This document shows, piece by piece, positions 25,387-33,919 of a stretch of 64,000 nt of DNA. The DNA comes from Frateuria_A sp051900425 (GTDB lineage: Bacteria; Pseudomonadota; Gammaproteobacteria; Xanthomonadales; Rhodanobacteraceae). How positions within the stretch are numbered: the first letter of the stretch is position 1; each line of letters begins with the position of its first letter. The stretch spans positions 62,001 through 126,000 of the forward strand of contig NZ_JBHZGK010000001.1 of the NCBI RefSeq assembly GCF_051900425.1, given 5' to 3'. Position numbers and translations under genes: made by a program. The notes below the pieces were generated by a model. That model was not told where the DNA came from and made no database searches. It saw nothing but the letters and a program-made list of their open reading frames with translations.

Positions 25387-26036
25387 GGCGCGCCTCCGTG
25401 GCCGGCCGGCACCGGCACGGTGGCCGCCGGCTCGTTCTGGATGCCCAGGCCCTGCAGGTAGGCGATCAGCGCATCCATCTCGGTCTTGCCGGCCAACGCC
25501 TTGGGCGCGCTGGCGATGTCGGCGTCGGTGTAGGGATCACCCAGCTTGCGCAGCACGCGCATGCGCGCCTGGATGTCCTCGGCGTCGATCTTGTTGTGCT
25601 CCAGCCAGTCGTACTGCGGCATGTTCGACTGCGGCACCACCTGGCGCGGGTTCTCCAGGTGCAGGCGCTGCCAGTCGTCGGTGTACTTGCCGCCCACGCG
25701 CGCCAGGTCCGGCCCGGTGCGCTTGGAGCCCCACTGGAACGGCCGGTCGTAGACCGATTCCTGTGCGGTGGAGAAGTGGCCGTAGCGCTGCGTTTCAGCG
25801 CGCAGCGCGCGGATCATCTGCGAATGGCACAGGTAGCAGCCCTCGCGCACGTAGACGTCCTTGCCGGCCAGGCGCAGCGGGTCGTAGGGCTTCACGCCCA
25901 CGGGCGCCTTGACCGCATGAGCCTCCATGAACAGCGGCGTGATCTCGGCCAGCCCACCGATCGACACCATGATCGCCGTGAGGATGCCGAGCAGCGCGGC
26001 ATTCTTCTCGATGAGTTCGAAATGCTTGTAAGCCAT
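25383..26036 (-). CDS. ccoO: cbb3-type cytochrome c oxidase subunit II (monohaem)
   Basis: 217 residues. An N-terminal membrane helix (about 12-35, with GGLAEITPLF) anchors a periplasmic cytochrome c domain. Haem attachment is C67-C70-H71 in REGCYLCHSQMIR. SNMPQYDWL carries the likely distal methionine. Matches FixO/CcoO closely in length and motifs. It is separated from ccoN by 116 bases containing a strong hairpin; all downstream genes overlap. Confidence 0.97.
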   Translation of the reverse strand: MAYKHFELIEKNAALLGILTAIMVSIGGLAEITPLFMEAHAVKAPVGVKPYDPLRLAGKDVYVREGCYLCHSQMIRALRAETQRYGHFSTAQESVYDRPFQWGSKRTGPDLARVGGKYTDDWQRLHLENPRQVVPQSNMPQYDWLEHNKIDAEDIQARMRVLRKLGDPYTDADIASAPKALAGKTEMDALIAYLQGLGIQNEPAATVPVPAGHGGAP

Positions 26037-26061
26037 GGGATCGTGTTCTTAGTTGAAGAGT

Positions 26062-26079
26062 GCGGCCATGGATGGCCGC
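26062..26079. promoter_or_regulatory. Strong hairpin between ccoN and ccoO
   Basis: GCGGCCATGGATGGCCGC is a perfect eight-base inverted repeat around two bases. It lies in the only sizeable gap of the cbb3 operon, just upstream of ccoO on the minus strand, and has no T-run, so RNA processing or stability control is more likely than termination. The rest of this gap shows nothing else. Confidence 0.45.
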
Positions 26080-26152
26080 GTTCGGACCGACAGGATCTCG
26101 CTGCCTTCCCGACGCGGGAGCGCTGTCGAAGCGGCGGTCATGGACGATCGCA

Positions 26153-27619
26153 TCAGCTGATCACCGGCAGCGGTTCGGGTACCTGGTGCGGATCGGGCTC
26201 GGGAATCGGCACGGGGATCGGCTTGATCAGCCGGGCGCGGGCATCGGCGGCGGTGTGCCAAAGGTTCCACGCCATCAGCACCATGCCCGCGAGGATCACC
26301 AGGCCGGCGAACCAGCGCGTCCAGTACGCCGGCTGGATGGCCAGCAGGCTGTCGATGAACGGGTAGGTGAGCGAGCCGTCGGGCAGCGTGGCGCGCCACA
26401 TCAGGCCCTCGGTGACGCCGGCGACCCACATCGAGCCGACGTACAGCACCACGCCGAAGCAATGCAGCCAGAAATGCCACTCCATCGCCTTCTGCGAGAA
26501 CATCTTCGGCTGGCCGAGCGCGCGCGGCGCCATCGCATAGAGCGAGCCGATGGTGATCATGGCGACCCAGCCGAGCGCGCCGTTGTGCACGTGCGCCACG
26601 GTCCAGTCGGTGTAGTGCGAGAGCTGGTTGACGGACTTGACCGCCATCATCGAGCCCTCGAAGGTGCTGCCGGCGTAGAACACCAGTGCCAGCACCATGA
26701 ATTTCGCCGCCGGATCGGTCTTGAGCTTGGGCCAGGAACCATTGAAGGTCATCAGGCCATTGGCCGCCGAGCCCCAGCTGGGCATCAGCAGCACCAGCGA
26801 GAAGGCCATGCCGACCGACTGCACCCAGTCCGGCAGCGCGGTGTACATCAGGTGGTGCGAGCCGGCCCACATGTACACCGAGATCAGCGCCCAGAAGTTC
26901 ACGATCGAGAAGCGGTAGCTCCACAGCGGCTGCTGCGCCTGGCGCGGCACGAAGTAGTACATCATCCCGAGGAAGCCGGCGGTCAGGAAGAACGCCACCG
27001 CGTTGTGGCCGTACCACCACTGCACCATCGCATCGACCACGCCCGAGTAGATGGGGTAGGACTTCGACAGCGAGACCGGGATCACCAGGTTGTTGACGAT
27101 GTGCAGCAGGCCCACCGCGATGATCCACGCGCCGTAGTACCAGTTGGCCACGTAGATGTGGCGGATGCGCCGGCGCGCCAGCGTGCCGAAGAACACCACG
27201 CCCAGGCTCACCCACACCACCGCGATGATGATGTCGATCCACCACTCCGGCTCGGCGTATTCCTTGCTCTGGGTCAGGCCCAGCGGCATGGTGATCATCG
27301 CCAGCAGGCAGGCGACCTGCCAGCCCCAGAATGTGAACCCGGCCAGCCTCGGATAGGCCAGCCGGGTGTGGCCGGTGCGCTGGACCACGTAGTAGCAGGT
27401 ACCCATCAGCGCCGAGCCGCCGAAGCCGAAGATCACGCCGAAGGTGTGGTCGGGGCGGATGTGGCTGAAGGTCAGCCAGGAGGTATCGAAGTTGAACAGC
27501 GGCCACGCCAGCTGCGCGGCGGCGAGCACGCCGACCGCCATGCCGACGATGCCCCACACGGCCGCCGCCAGGAGGAACTGGCGCACGACCCTGTCGTTGT
27601 AATACTCGGTGTTGGGCAT
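26153..27619 (-). CDS. ccoN: cbb3-type cytochrome c oxidase catalytic subunit I
   Basis: 488 residues with about twelve helices. Binds haem b and the haem b3-CuB site that reduces oxygen. Key His motifs are visible: FSHIRPDHTFGVIFGFGGSALMGT (low-spin haem), QWWYGHNAVAFFLTAGFLGMMYYFVP (CuB His with the tyrosine-His ring region), AGSHHLMYTALPDW (two CuB His) and HVHNGALGWVAM (haem His pair). The high-affinity cbb3 oxidase serves respiration at very low oxygen. First gene of the operon; FNR box and -10 upstream. Ribosome site is weak. Confidence 0.98.
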   Translation of the reverse strand: MPNTEYYNDRVVRQFLLAAAVWGIVGMAVGVLAAAQLAWPLFNFDTSWLTFSHIRPDHTFGVIFGFGGSALMGTCYYVVQRTGHTRLAYPRLAGFTFWGWQVACLLAMITMPLGLTQSKEYAEPEWWIDIIIAVVWVSLGVVFFGTLARRRIRHIYVANWYYGAWIIAVGLLHIVNNLVIPVSLSKSYPIYSGVVDAMVQWWYGHNAVAFFLTAGFLGMMYYFVPRQAQQPLWSYRFSIVNFWALISVYMWAGSHHLMYTALPDWVQSVGMAFSLVLLMPSWGSAANGLMTFNGSWPKLKTDPAAKFMVLALVFYAGSTFEGSMMAVKSVNQLSHYTDWTVAHVHNGALGWVAMITIGSLYAMAPRALGQPKMFSQKAMEWHFWLHCFGVVLYVGSMWVAGVTEGLMWRATLPDGSLTYPFIDSLLAIQPAYWTRWFAGLVILAGMVLMAWNLWHTAADARARLIKPIPVPIPEPDPHQVPEPLPVIS

Positions 27620-27645
27620 GGAAGGATCCCGGGAGAAGTCCGTCT

Positions 27646-27687
27646 ATTTTCCGTGGACGGCCGGCACGTTCGCCTGACCTGTGTCAA
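27646..27687 (-). promoter_or_regulatory. FNR box and promoter of the cbb3 operon
   Basis: On the minus strand TTGACACAGGTCAG at 27687-27674, with -10 GAAAAT at 27651-27646, 22 bases downstream. Predicted start near 27639, about 20 bases before the ccoN ATG. Same TGAC-xCAG-GTCA core as nirK. Confidence 0.72.
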
Positions 27688-27813
27688 AGCACCGCGGCAA
27701 AAGACCGCCCGGTGGCCTGTGGCCGGTTGTCGCATGCGGCCCGGTCATGGTGCTCCGGGGTCCGTTGCCTTGGCGTACAAGCCCGACCGGGCGCGCGGCC
27801 CGGCCCATCGGCG

Positions 27814-27855
27814 CTGATCTGGGTCAGGGCAGGGCGCGAGCGGCGCGCCGATACT
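27814..27855 (+). promoter_or_regulatory. FNR box and promoter of fdxA
   Basis: CTGATCTGGGTCAG at 27814-27827 (TGAT/GTCA) and -10 GATACT at 27850-27855. The +1 position then falls at 27862, the first base of the fdxA GTG, with no ribosome site upstream. This is the second case of predicted leaderless transcription in the window. Confidence 0.65.
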
Positions 27856-27861
27856 GGCGCT

Positions 27862-28185
27862 GTGACCCACGTCGTGACCGAGAACTGCATCAACTGCAAG
27901 CACACCGACTGCGTGGAGGTGTGCCCGGTCGATGCCTTCCACGAGGGGCCCAATTTCCTGGTGATCAACCCGGACGAATGCATCGATTGCACGCTCTGCG
28001 TGGAGGAGTGCCCGGTGGGCGCGATCTATCCCGAACTGGACATCCCCGTCGGCCAGGAAGGTTTCCTGGCGCTCAACGCCGAGCTGGCGCGGGAGTGGCC
28101 GGTGATCACGACCAAGGTCCCTGCGATGGAGGACGCCGTGCGCTGGGACGGCGTGCCCGACAAGCTGCCGCTGCTGGAGCGCTGA
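27862..28185 (+). CDS. fdxA: FdxA-type 7Fe ferredoxin
   Basis: 107 residues. Cysteine pattern CINCKHTDCVEVCPVDAF and CIDCTLCVEECPVGAI binds one [3Fe-4S] and one [4Fe-4S] cluster, as in the Azotobacter-type ferredoxin FdxA. The protein begins VTHVVTENC, which matches the usual MTHVVTE N-terminus, so the GTG at 27862 is the true start. It shares a 242-base gap with divergent ccoN, each side having its own FNR box. Likely electron carrier for radical SAM or reductive steps at low oxygen. Confidence 0.95.
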   Translation: MTHVVTENCINCKHTDCVEVCPVDAFHEGPNFLVINPDECIDCTLCVEECPVGAIYPELDIPVGQEGFLALNAELAREWPVITTKVPAMEDAVRWDGVPDKLPLLER

Positions 28186-28191
28186 GGCGCC

Positions 28192-28660
28192 ATGGGCTGC
28201 TCCCTCTACCCTCCGGGGAGAGGGCTGGTGGGCGGCACTTGGCTCCCTCTCCCCGCCGGGGAGAGGGCTGGGGTGAGGGGCCGGGGCTCGCGGGAAGGCT
28301 TCCTGCATGAGGCGGCTTTGCTTGTCGTTCCTGCGCCCCCTTTTCCACAACGGGTCGCCCAGCGACGGGCATCCGAGCGCGTGAGGGCGCCCGGATCACT
28401 TTCCATGCTGGCCGAAGAAAAGTGCCCAGGGAAGCGGCCTGCTATCCCGGGGAGGGAGAAGAGCCAGGTGCCGCCTCGCTGTTGCCTTGGTGAGCCGCTT
28501 GCTCTTGGAGAAGCTGCCCCCGCTTTACCACGGGCGCTCGGGAGCTGAGGCAAGAGGACTTGCGCGTTGGATGCACGCGCGCCGCACTTGGCTCCCTCTC
28601 CCCTCCGGGGAGAGGGCTGGGGTGAGGGGTCAAGGCTGGCCTCGAAGGCCGCAAAGGCAT
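28192..28660. repeat. Composite repeat region: family B units around a family D module
   Basis: The 502-base gap between convergent fdxA and the FTR1 gene is filled by repeats. Family B (ctccctctcccc-ccggggagaggg-ctggggtgagggg) occurs at about 28199-28290 (two units) and 28590-28640. Between them, about 28310-28580, is a family D module with the landmarks gatcactttcc...ctggccgaagaaaagtg, gggagggagaagagcca and gctttaccacgggcgctcgggagctgaggcaagag. Two more D copies are at 37300-37930. I see no gene here. Confidence 0.75.
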
Positions 28661-28687
28661 CGGCGCCCTGGCAGGCGCCGTCACGCC

Positions 28688-30649
28688 TCAATCCTTCTGC
28701 GGGATCCGTCGCAGGTTCAGTGCGTAACCGATCGCCAGCACCAGCGCGACGAGGCTTTGCGCCGCGATCGACTGCCAGGTCGGGTAGATGCCCAGCAGCT
28801 CGATGCGGGGCAGCGGCGCGACGTGCACGCCGATCCAGCCGGCCTCCTGCAGGGCGGCGATGCCCTTGCCGGTGAGCACCACCGCCAGCAGTGCGATCAG
28901 CGCGGAGCTGGCGGAGAAGAACTTGCCCAGCGGCAGTCGCCGGCTGGTGCGCAACAGCAGCCAGGCGATCGCCGCGAGGGTCAGCGCGCCGGTGCCGATG
29001 CCGCCTAGCAGCCAGCCGCGCGGGCCTTCGTTCCACATCGCCACGTAGAACAGGATCGTTTCGAAGACTTCGCGGTAGACCGAGATGAAGGCCAGGCCAA
29101 ACAGGAACCAGGCCGAGCGGTCCAGGGTGGCCGCCATCTTCGCCTTCAAATACGCCTGCCAGCGCCCGCCCACGCTCTTGCGGTGCATCCACAGGCCCAC
29201 GCACAGCAGTACGGCGGCGGCGAACAGCGAGGACAGCCCTTCGGTCAGCTCGCGCCCGGCGCCGCTGATCGCCACCGCATAGTTCGCCACCGCCCAGGTG
29301 GCGAGACCGGCGAGCAGCGCCAGGCCCCAGCCGGCGTGCACGTAGCGCAGCATCGCCGGGCGCTCCGCCTTGCGCAGGAAGGCGAGCAGCGCGACCACCA
29401 CCAGCAGCGCCTCCAGCCCCTCGCGCACCAGGATGGTCCAGGCGCCGAGGAAGGCCGAGGCGGCGTCGGCCGAGCCGCCGGCGAGGGTCGCCTGGGCGCG
29501 CTGCAGCAGGGTGTCGGCCGCCTGCTCGCGGGCCTCTGCGTCGGCGCGTCCGTTGGCGACCGCGGTACGGTAGGCGCCCATCGCGGTTTCCAGTTGCGCG
29601 CGCAGGGCGCCGTCGTGCGCATCCAGTTGCGCCTCGACCGGCTCGACGCCGTCCAGGTACGCCGACAGCGCCAGGCGCTGGGCTTCAGCGTGATCGCCCT
29701 GGCGCCAGGCCGCGAGGCTGGCGGCGAGCTTTTCACGCGCCAGCGCGAGGCCCGAACGCGCCTGCGGCAGCGCGTGCGGATACGCACGCAGGTAACCCAG
29801 GATCGCCCGGGCCTGCTGCTCGCCCAGTGCGGGGGCGAGGTCCGCCACGCGGGCGCGGGAAAGCTCTTCCAGGTTGCCCAGGCGCTGGTGGGCGAGGGCG
29901 TTGTCTTCCCACGCGTGCACGCCTTCCCCCGCGCGGTGCGCGTAGGCCAGGGACCCGACGTAGTAGGCCAGCGACCAGCGATCGTCGACCGACAGTTGAT
30001 CGGCATAGCCCGCCATCGCGGTGCCGTTCACGCCGTGGCTGATCGCCTCGTACAGCGACAGCACGCTGCGCTGGTCGGCGCGCGTGCGGTCGGTGAAGTC
30101 GATCGGTGGCGGATCGAGTGTCGCGGCCGCCGGGCCGTTGCCCCGGCCGGTGGCGCCGTGGCAGGCGGCGCAGGTCTGCTGGTACAGCGCCGCACCGCGC
30201 GCCAGGTCAGGCAGGTGCGCGGGAGCGGTGGGCACCGGGTAGGCGGCGAGCAGGGCGTCGGCCAGCGCGTGGGCCTGGCGCGCCACGTCGGCGGTGGCCG
30301 CCCTGGCGTCGATCAACTGCACCAGTTGCCCGGCCTGCGCCTGCAGGGCCGGCGACGCCGGGCGTGTCGGCAGCTGCGCCAGGCGCTGGCGCACCGTCGC
30401 GGCGAACTCGCGCATCTCGGCGTATTCGGAGGCGCTGACCACGTGGCCGTCATGCACCGCGCCGGCGTAGTCGGTGGCCAGGTAGTCGAGCATCTGCCAG
30501 GTCTGGCTGACCGTGGCCGGTGCCGGCTGGGCGGTCGTGGTGGCCGCGGCCGGGCCCGTGGGCAGGCCCCTGGCGGAGGCAGGGCCCCCGACCGCCAGCA
30601 CGGTGCAGGCCAGCATCCATGCGACCGCCTTGTTGAGAATGCCTATCAT
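28688..30649 (-). CDS. FTR1 family iron permease with N-terminal cytochrome c domain
   Basis: 653 residues. A signal peptide is followed by a long periplasmic region with a cytochrome c domain (CAACHG near residue 161) and a helical segment, then seven membrane helices of the FTR1 family from about residue 400. The two iron-binding motifs are present: VREGLEAL (about 408) and YREVFETI (about 526), the REGLE/RExxE signature. So it probably imports ferrous/ferric iron across the inner membrane, with the haem domain acting in iron redox change. A Fur-like box overlaps the start codon. ATG at 30649. Confidence 0.92.
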   Translation of the reverse strand: MIGILNKAVAWMLACTVLAVGGPASARGLPTGPAAATTTAQPAPATVSQTWQMLDYLATDYAGAVHDGHVVSASEYAEMREFAATVRQRLAQLPTRPASPALQAQAGQLVQLIDARAATADVARQAHALADALLAAYPVPTAPAHLPDLARGAALYQQTCAACHGATGRGNGPAAATLDPPPIDFTDRTRADQRSVLSLYEAISHGVNGTAMAGYADQLSVDDRWSLAYYVGSLAYAHRAGEGVHAWEDNALAHQRLGNLEELSRARVADLAPALGEQQARAILGYLRAYPHALPQARSGLALAREKLAASLAAWRQGDHAEAQRLALSAYLDGVEPVEAQLDAHDGALRAQLETAMGAYRTAVANGRADAEAREQAADTLLQRAQATLAGGSADAASAFLGAWTILVREGLEALLVVVALLAFLRKAERPAMLRYVHAGWGLALLAGLATWAVANYAVAISGAGRELTEGLSSLFAAAVLLCVGLWMHRKSVGGRWQAYLKAKMAATLDRSAWFLFGLAFISVYREVFETILFYVAMWNEGPRGWLLGGIGTGALTLAAIAWLLLRTSRRLPLGKFFSASSALIALLAVVLTGKGIAALQEAGWIGVHVAPLPRIELLGIYPTWQSIAAQSLVALVLAIGYALNLRRIPQKD

Positions 30650-30653
30650 TGCG
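30635..30653 (-). promoter_or_regulatory. Candidate Fur box overlapping the FTR1 start
   Basis: gagaatgcctatcattgcg matches 12 of 19 bases of the classical Fur box GATAATGATAATCATTATC and overlaps the start codon. Iron-responsive repression would fit an iron permease. Match is moderate. Confidence 0.4.
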
Positions 30654-30734
30654 TGAGTATAGGCTGGAACCGCACGCGCGGCGTGCGGCGTGTCCGGATG
30701 CCGCAGCTGCGGCGTCGGTGGCCGGTTCGTGCCA

Positions 30735-30767
30735 AGAAAAAGGCCGGGACCGCAGGGCCCCGGCCTT
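30735..30767 (-). terminator. Rho-independent terminator after gap
   Basis: AAGGCCGGG (30740-30748) pairs with CCCGGCCTT (30759-30767); on the minus strand the stem is followed by TTTTTCTT. A second perfect 11-base hairpin (30772-30782/30793-30803) lies between it and the gap stop codon. Confidence 0.85.
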
Positions 30768-30808
30768 CGATGCCTGCCGGCTCCGGATCGGAAGCCGGCA
30801 GGCGCCAG

Positions 30809-31807
30809 TTACCTGGCCACCACCCGCACCATTTCCAGGCACTTGTTCGAGTAGCCCCACTCGTTGTCATACCAGCTGACCAGCTTGACGAAGGTGGGAT
30901 CGAGCGCGATGCCGGCGTCGGCGTCGAAGATCGAGGTGCGCGCGTCGCCGCGGAAGTCGGTGGCGACCACCTTGTCCTCGGTATAGCCCAGCACGCCCTT
31001 GAGCGCGCCTTCGGACTGCGCCTTCATCTCGGCGCAGATCTCTGCGTAGGTCGCCGGCTTCTCGAGTTCGACGGTGAGGTCGACCACCGAGACGTCCGAG
31101 GTCGGCACGCGGAAGGACATGCCGGTGAGCTTCTTGTTGAGCTCGGGGATGACCACGCCCACGGCCTTGGCCGCGCCGGTGGAGGAGGGGATGATGTTCT
31201 CCAGGATGCCGCGGCCGCCGCGCCAGTCCTTGTTGGACGGGCCATCGACCGTCTTCTGCGTGGCGGTGGCAGCGTGCACGGTGGTCATCAGGCCGCGCTT
31301 GATGCCCCACTTGTCGTTCAGCACCTTGGCCAGCGGCGCCAGGCAGTTGGTGGTGCACGAGGCGTTGGAGATGATCGCCTCGCCAGCGTACTTCTCATGG
31401 TTCACGCCGTAGACGAACATCGGCGTGTCGTCCTTGGACGGGGCCGACTGGATGACCTTCTTCGCACCCGCGTCGAGGTGCTTCTGGCAGGTTTCCTTGG
31501 TCAGGAACAGGCCGGTGGACTCGATCACCACGTCGGCGCCGACCTCGTCCCACTTCAGGTTGGCCGGGTCGCGCTCCTGCGTGAGGCGGATGCGCTTGCC
31601 GTTGATCACCAGCTGGCCGTCCTGGATCGCCACCTCGCCCTTGAATCGGCCATGCACCGAGTCGTAGCGCAGCATGTAGGCCAGGTAGTCGGGCTCGAGC
31701 AGATCGTTGATGGCGACGATTTCGATGTCCGCGAAGTTCTGCACGGCGGCGCGCAGCACGTTGCGGCCGATGCGGCCGAAGCCGTTGATCGCGACCTTGA
31801 TGGCCAT
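30809..31807 (-). CDS. gap: Type I glyceraldehyde-3-phosphate dehydrogenase
   Basis: 332 residues. NAD-binding INGFGRIGRNVLRA at the N-terminus, catalytic cysteine in ISNASCTTNCLAPL, HAATATQKTVDGPS and the C-terminal SWYDNEWGYSNK are diagnostic. It oxidises glyceraldehyde-3-phosphate in glycolysis. The ATG at 31807 is preferred; an upstream TTG would add two residues. AGAGGA lies nine bases before the ATG. First of several central-carbon genes in this part of the window. Confidence 0.98.
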   Translation of the reverse strand: MAIKVAINGFGRIGRNVLRAAVQNFADIEIVAINDLLEPDYLAYMLRYDSVHGRFKGEVAIQDGQLVINGKRIRLTQERDPANLKWDEVGADVVIESTGLFLTKETCQKHLDAGAKKVIQSAPSKDDTPMFVYGVNHEKYAGEAIISNASCTTNCLAPLAKVLNDKWGIKRGLMTTVHAATATQKTVDGPSNKDWRGGRGILENIIPSSTGAAKAVGVVIPELNKKLTGMSFRVPTSDVSVVDLTVELEKPATYAEICAEMKAQSEGALKGVLGYTEDKVVATDFRGDARTSIFDADAGIALDPTFVKLVSWYDNEWGYSNKCLEMVRVVAR

Positions 31808-32040
31808 GGGCAAGCATCCTCTTGGGTTCGATGAAGCGGTGGAGCGGCAACCGTGTCGGGTCGCCCGAAACGTGCATTTTAGCGCCGAATGCGGTCACGG
31901 AGCCGTGTACCGTCCCGCCCGCTGCGCACGCGGATCAGCCTGCCTTGGCAGGTATCGGTCACGGCCGCGCCGCGGCTGCTTGCATGACGGTGCTCGCGCC
32001 ATACTCTGCGGCAGGCGCATCGAGCCTCGGGAGCGCAGCC

Positions 32041-32904
32041 ATGAAGGCAGAGATCACCCCCTTCTTCCACGCGCCCACCTCGACGTGGAGCTACCTGCTG
32101 CGCGATCCGGCCACGGGCGAGGCGGCGATCATCGATGCGGCCCTGGACTTCGACCCGGCCAGCGGGGAGGTCGGCCACGCCAGTGCGGCGACGATTCTCC
32201 AGGCTGCCGGGCACACCGGCGCGACGATCCGCTGGATCCTCGAAACCCATGCGCACGCGGACCACCTTTCCGCCGCCGCGTGGCTGAAGGAGCGCACCGG
32301 TGCGCAAACAGCAATCGGTGCCGGTATCAGGCAGGTGCAGGAAACCTTCCGCCAGCGCCTGGGCCTGCCCGCCGACGAACCGTATGTGGACGGCAGTGCC
32401 TTCGATCGGTTGCTGCACGATGGCGACGAGTTGCCACTCGGCCGGCAGACCATCCGCGCGATCGCCACGCCGGGCCATACCGCCGACGGCATGAGCTATC
32501 TGGTCGGCGACGCGGTGTTCGTCGGCGACACGCTGTTCTCGCCGGGCATGGGTTCGGCGCGCTGCGACTTCCCGGGCGGCGATGCGCACGCGCTGTTCCG
32601 TTCCGCGTGGCGGATCTACGGCCTGCCTGCGACGCGCATGTTCCTGGCACACGACTACCCGTCCGCCGGCGAGGCGCCGCGCGCCGAGGTACCGATGGCC
32701 GAACAGCGGCAATCCAACAAGCACATCCGCGAGGGCGTGGACGAGGCCACCTTCGTCGCCATGCGCCAGCAGCGTGACGCCGGCCTGCCGCCGCCGCGCC
32801 TGCTGTGGCCGGCGTTGCAGGTGAACATCCGTGGCGGGCGACTGCCTCCGCCCGAAGCCAACGGCCAGCGCTATTTCAAGGTGCCGCTGCAACTGCGCGA
32901 CTGA
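32041..32904 (+). CDS. MBL-fold hydrolase, probable persulfide dioxygenase (Blh/ETHE1-like)
   Basis: 287 residues. The N-terminus MKAEITPFFHAPTSTWSYLLRDPATGEAAIIDAALDFDP, the zinc/iron motif ETHAHADHLSAAAWLK, TPGHTADGMSYLVGDAVFVGDTLF and LAHDYPS are typical of the ETHE1/Blh group, which oxidises glutathione persulfide to sulfite. It lacks a rhodanese domain. It could detoxify sulfide made by the transsulfuration enzymes elsewhere in the window (inference). The start ATG follows gggagcgcagcc. Confidence 0.85.
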   Translation: MKAEITPFFHAPTSTWSYLLRDPATGEAAIIDAALDFDPASGEVGHASAATILQAAGHTGATIRWILETHAHADHLSAAAWLKERTGAQTAIGAGIRQVQETFRQRLGLPADEPYVDGSAFDRLLHDGDELPLGRQTIRAIATPGHTADGMSYLVGDAVFVGDTLFSPGMGSARCDFPGGDAHALFRSAWRIYGLPATRMFLAHDYPSAGEAPRAEVPMAEQRQSNKHIREGVDEATFVAMRQQRDAGLPPPRLLWPALQVNIRGGRLPPPEANGQRYFKVPLQLRD

Positions 32905-32948
32905 GGTGCTGTGGCACACTGGACAGCCGTTCGTTGCCGTAGTCCTGA

Positions 32949-33743
32949 ATGATGTCCCCGCGCCGTTCCGCCGTTTTCCTGCTCGCCTGTTTCCTGCTGA
33001 TCCCCGACGCGCACGCCTGGGGCCCGGAAGGGCACCGCATCGTGGCCGAGCTCGCGCAGCGCCATCTGAGCCCGGCTGCCGAGGTGCAGGTCGAGCGGCT
33101 GCTGGCCCCCGGACACGCGCGCTTGGCCGACGTCGCCAACTGGGCGGACGACATCCAGGACGATCCTTCCCGGCAGGCGCTGTGGAAGGCCACGCGTGCC
33201 TTGCACTACATCAATTTCGCCAACCGCGATTGCGATTACCAGCCGCCGCGCGACTGCCGCCAGGGGCGTTGCGTGGTCGAAGGCCTGGCGCACTACGTGG
33301 CCGTACTCGGCGACCGTAGCCAGAGCGAGGCCGCGCGGCGCGAGGCGCTGATGTTCGTGGTGCATTTCGTCGGTGACGTGCACCAGCCGCTGCACGCCGG
33401 CTACCGCCCGGACAAGGGCGGCAACACCTACCAGGTGCAGTTCCAGGGCAAGGGCAGCAACCTCCACCGCGTATGGGACTCGGGGATGCTGCGCACACGC
33501 GGGCTGGACTGGCAGTCCCATGCGCAACGGCTGGATGCGCGCCCGATGGTGGCGCTCCCGCCTGACAGCGCTGCGCCGTTCGCAGCCTGGGCGGAGGAAT
33601 CCTGCCGGCTCAGCCGCGACATCTATCCGGACGGCCATACGGTCGGCGCCGCCTACGTCGAGGCGGAGTTGCCGCTGGCCGAGCAGCGGCTGCGGCAGGC
33701 GGGGCGGCGGCTGGCGGAGCTGCTCAACCGCACGCTGGGGTGA
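32949..33743 (+). CDS. S1/P1 nuclease family protein, secreted
   Basis: 264-residue precursor with a signal peptide ending in DAHA and a mature N-terminus AWGPEGHRIVAELAQRHL; the first Trp is a zinc ligand in this family. Other zinc-site residues are in NWADDI, HYINF, HFVGDVHQPLHAGY and LHRVWDSGML. These give the three-zinc site of S1/P1 endonucleases that cut single-stranded nucleic acid or remove 3'-phosphates. Probably periplasmic or exported. Starts with two consecutive ATG codons. Confidence 0.92.
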   Translation: MMSPRRSAVFLLACFLLIPDAHAWGPEGHRIVAELAQRHLSPAAEVQVERLLAPGHARLADVANWADDIQDDPSRQALWKATRALHYINFANRDCDYQPPRDCRQGRCVVEGLAHYVAVLGDRSQSEAARREALMFVVHFVGDVHQPLHAGYRPDKGGNTYQVQFQGKGSNLHRVWDSGMLRTRGLDWQSHAQRLDARPMVALPPDSAAPFAAWAEESCRLSRDIYPDGHTVGAAYVEAELPLAEQRLRQAGRRLAELLNRTLG

Positions 33744-33919
33744 GTTGCCGGCGACACCCCCCCCTAACCCGGACCTCCGCTTGAAGGAAGGGCTCCGGCG
33801 CGCCGCGTGCCAATGCCCCCGCTTCGAAGGGAAGGCGGGGCTGGGGATGGGTTTCCCGTCACACTGCATACGATTGCACGCCACTCGCGCCTTCGCGGGC
33901 ATCTGCTAGCCTCGCCGGC

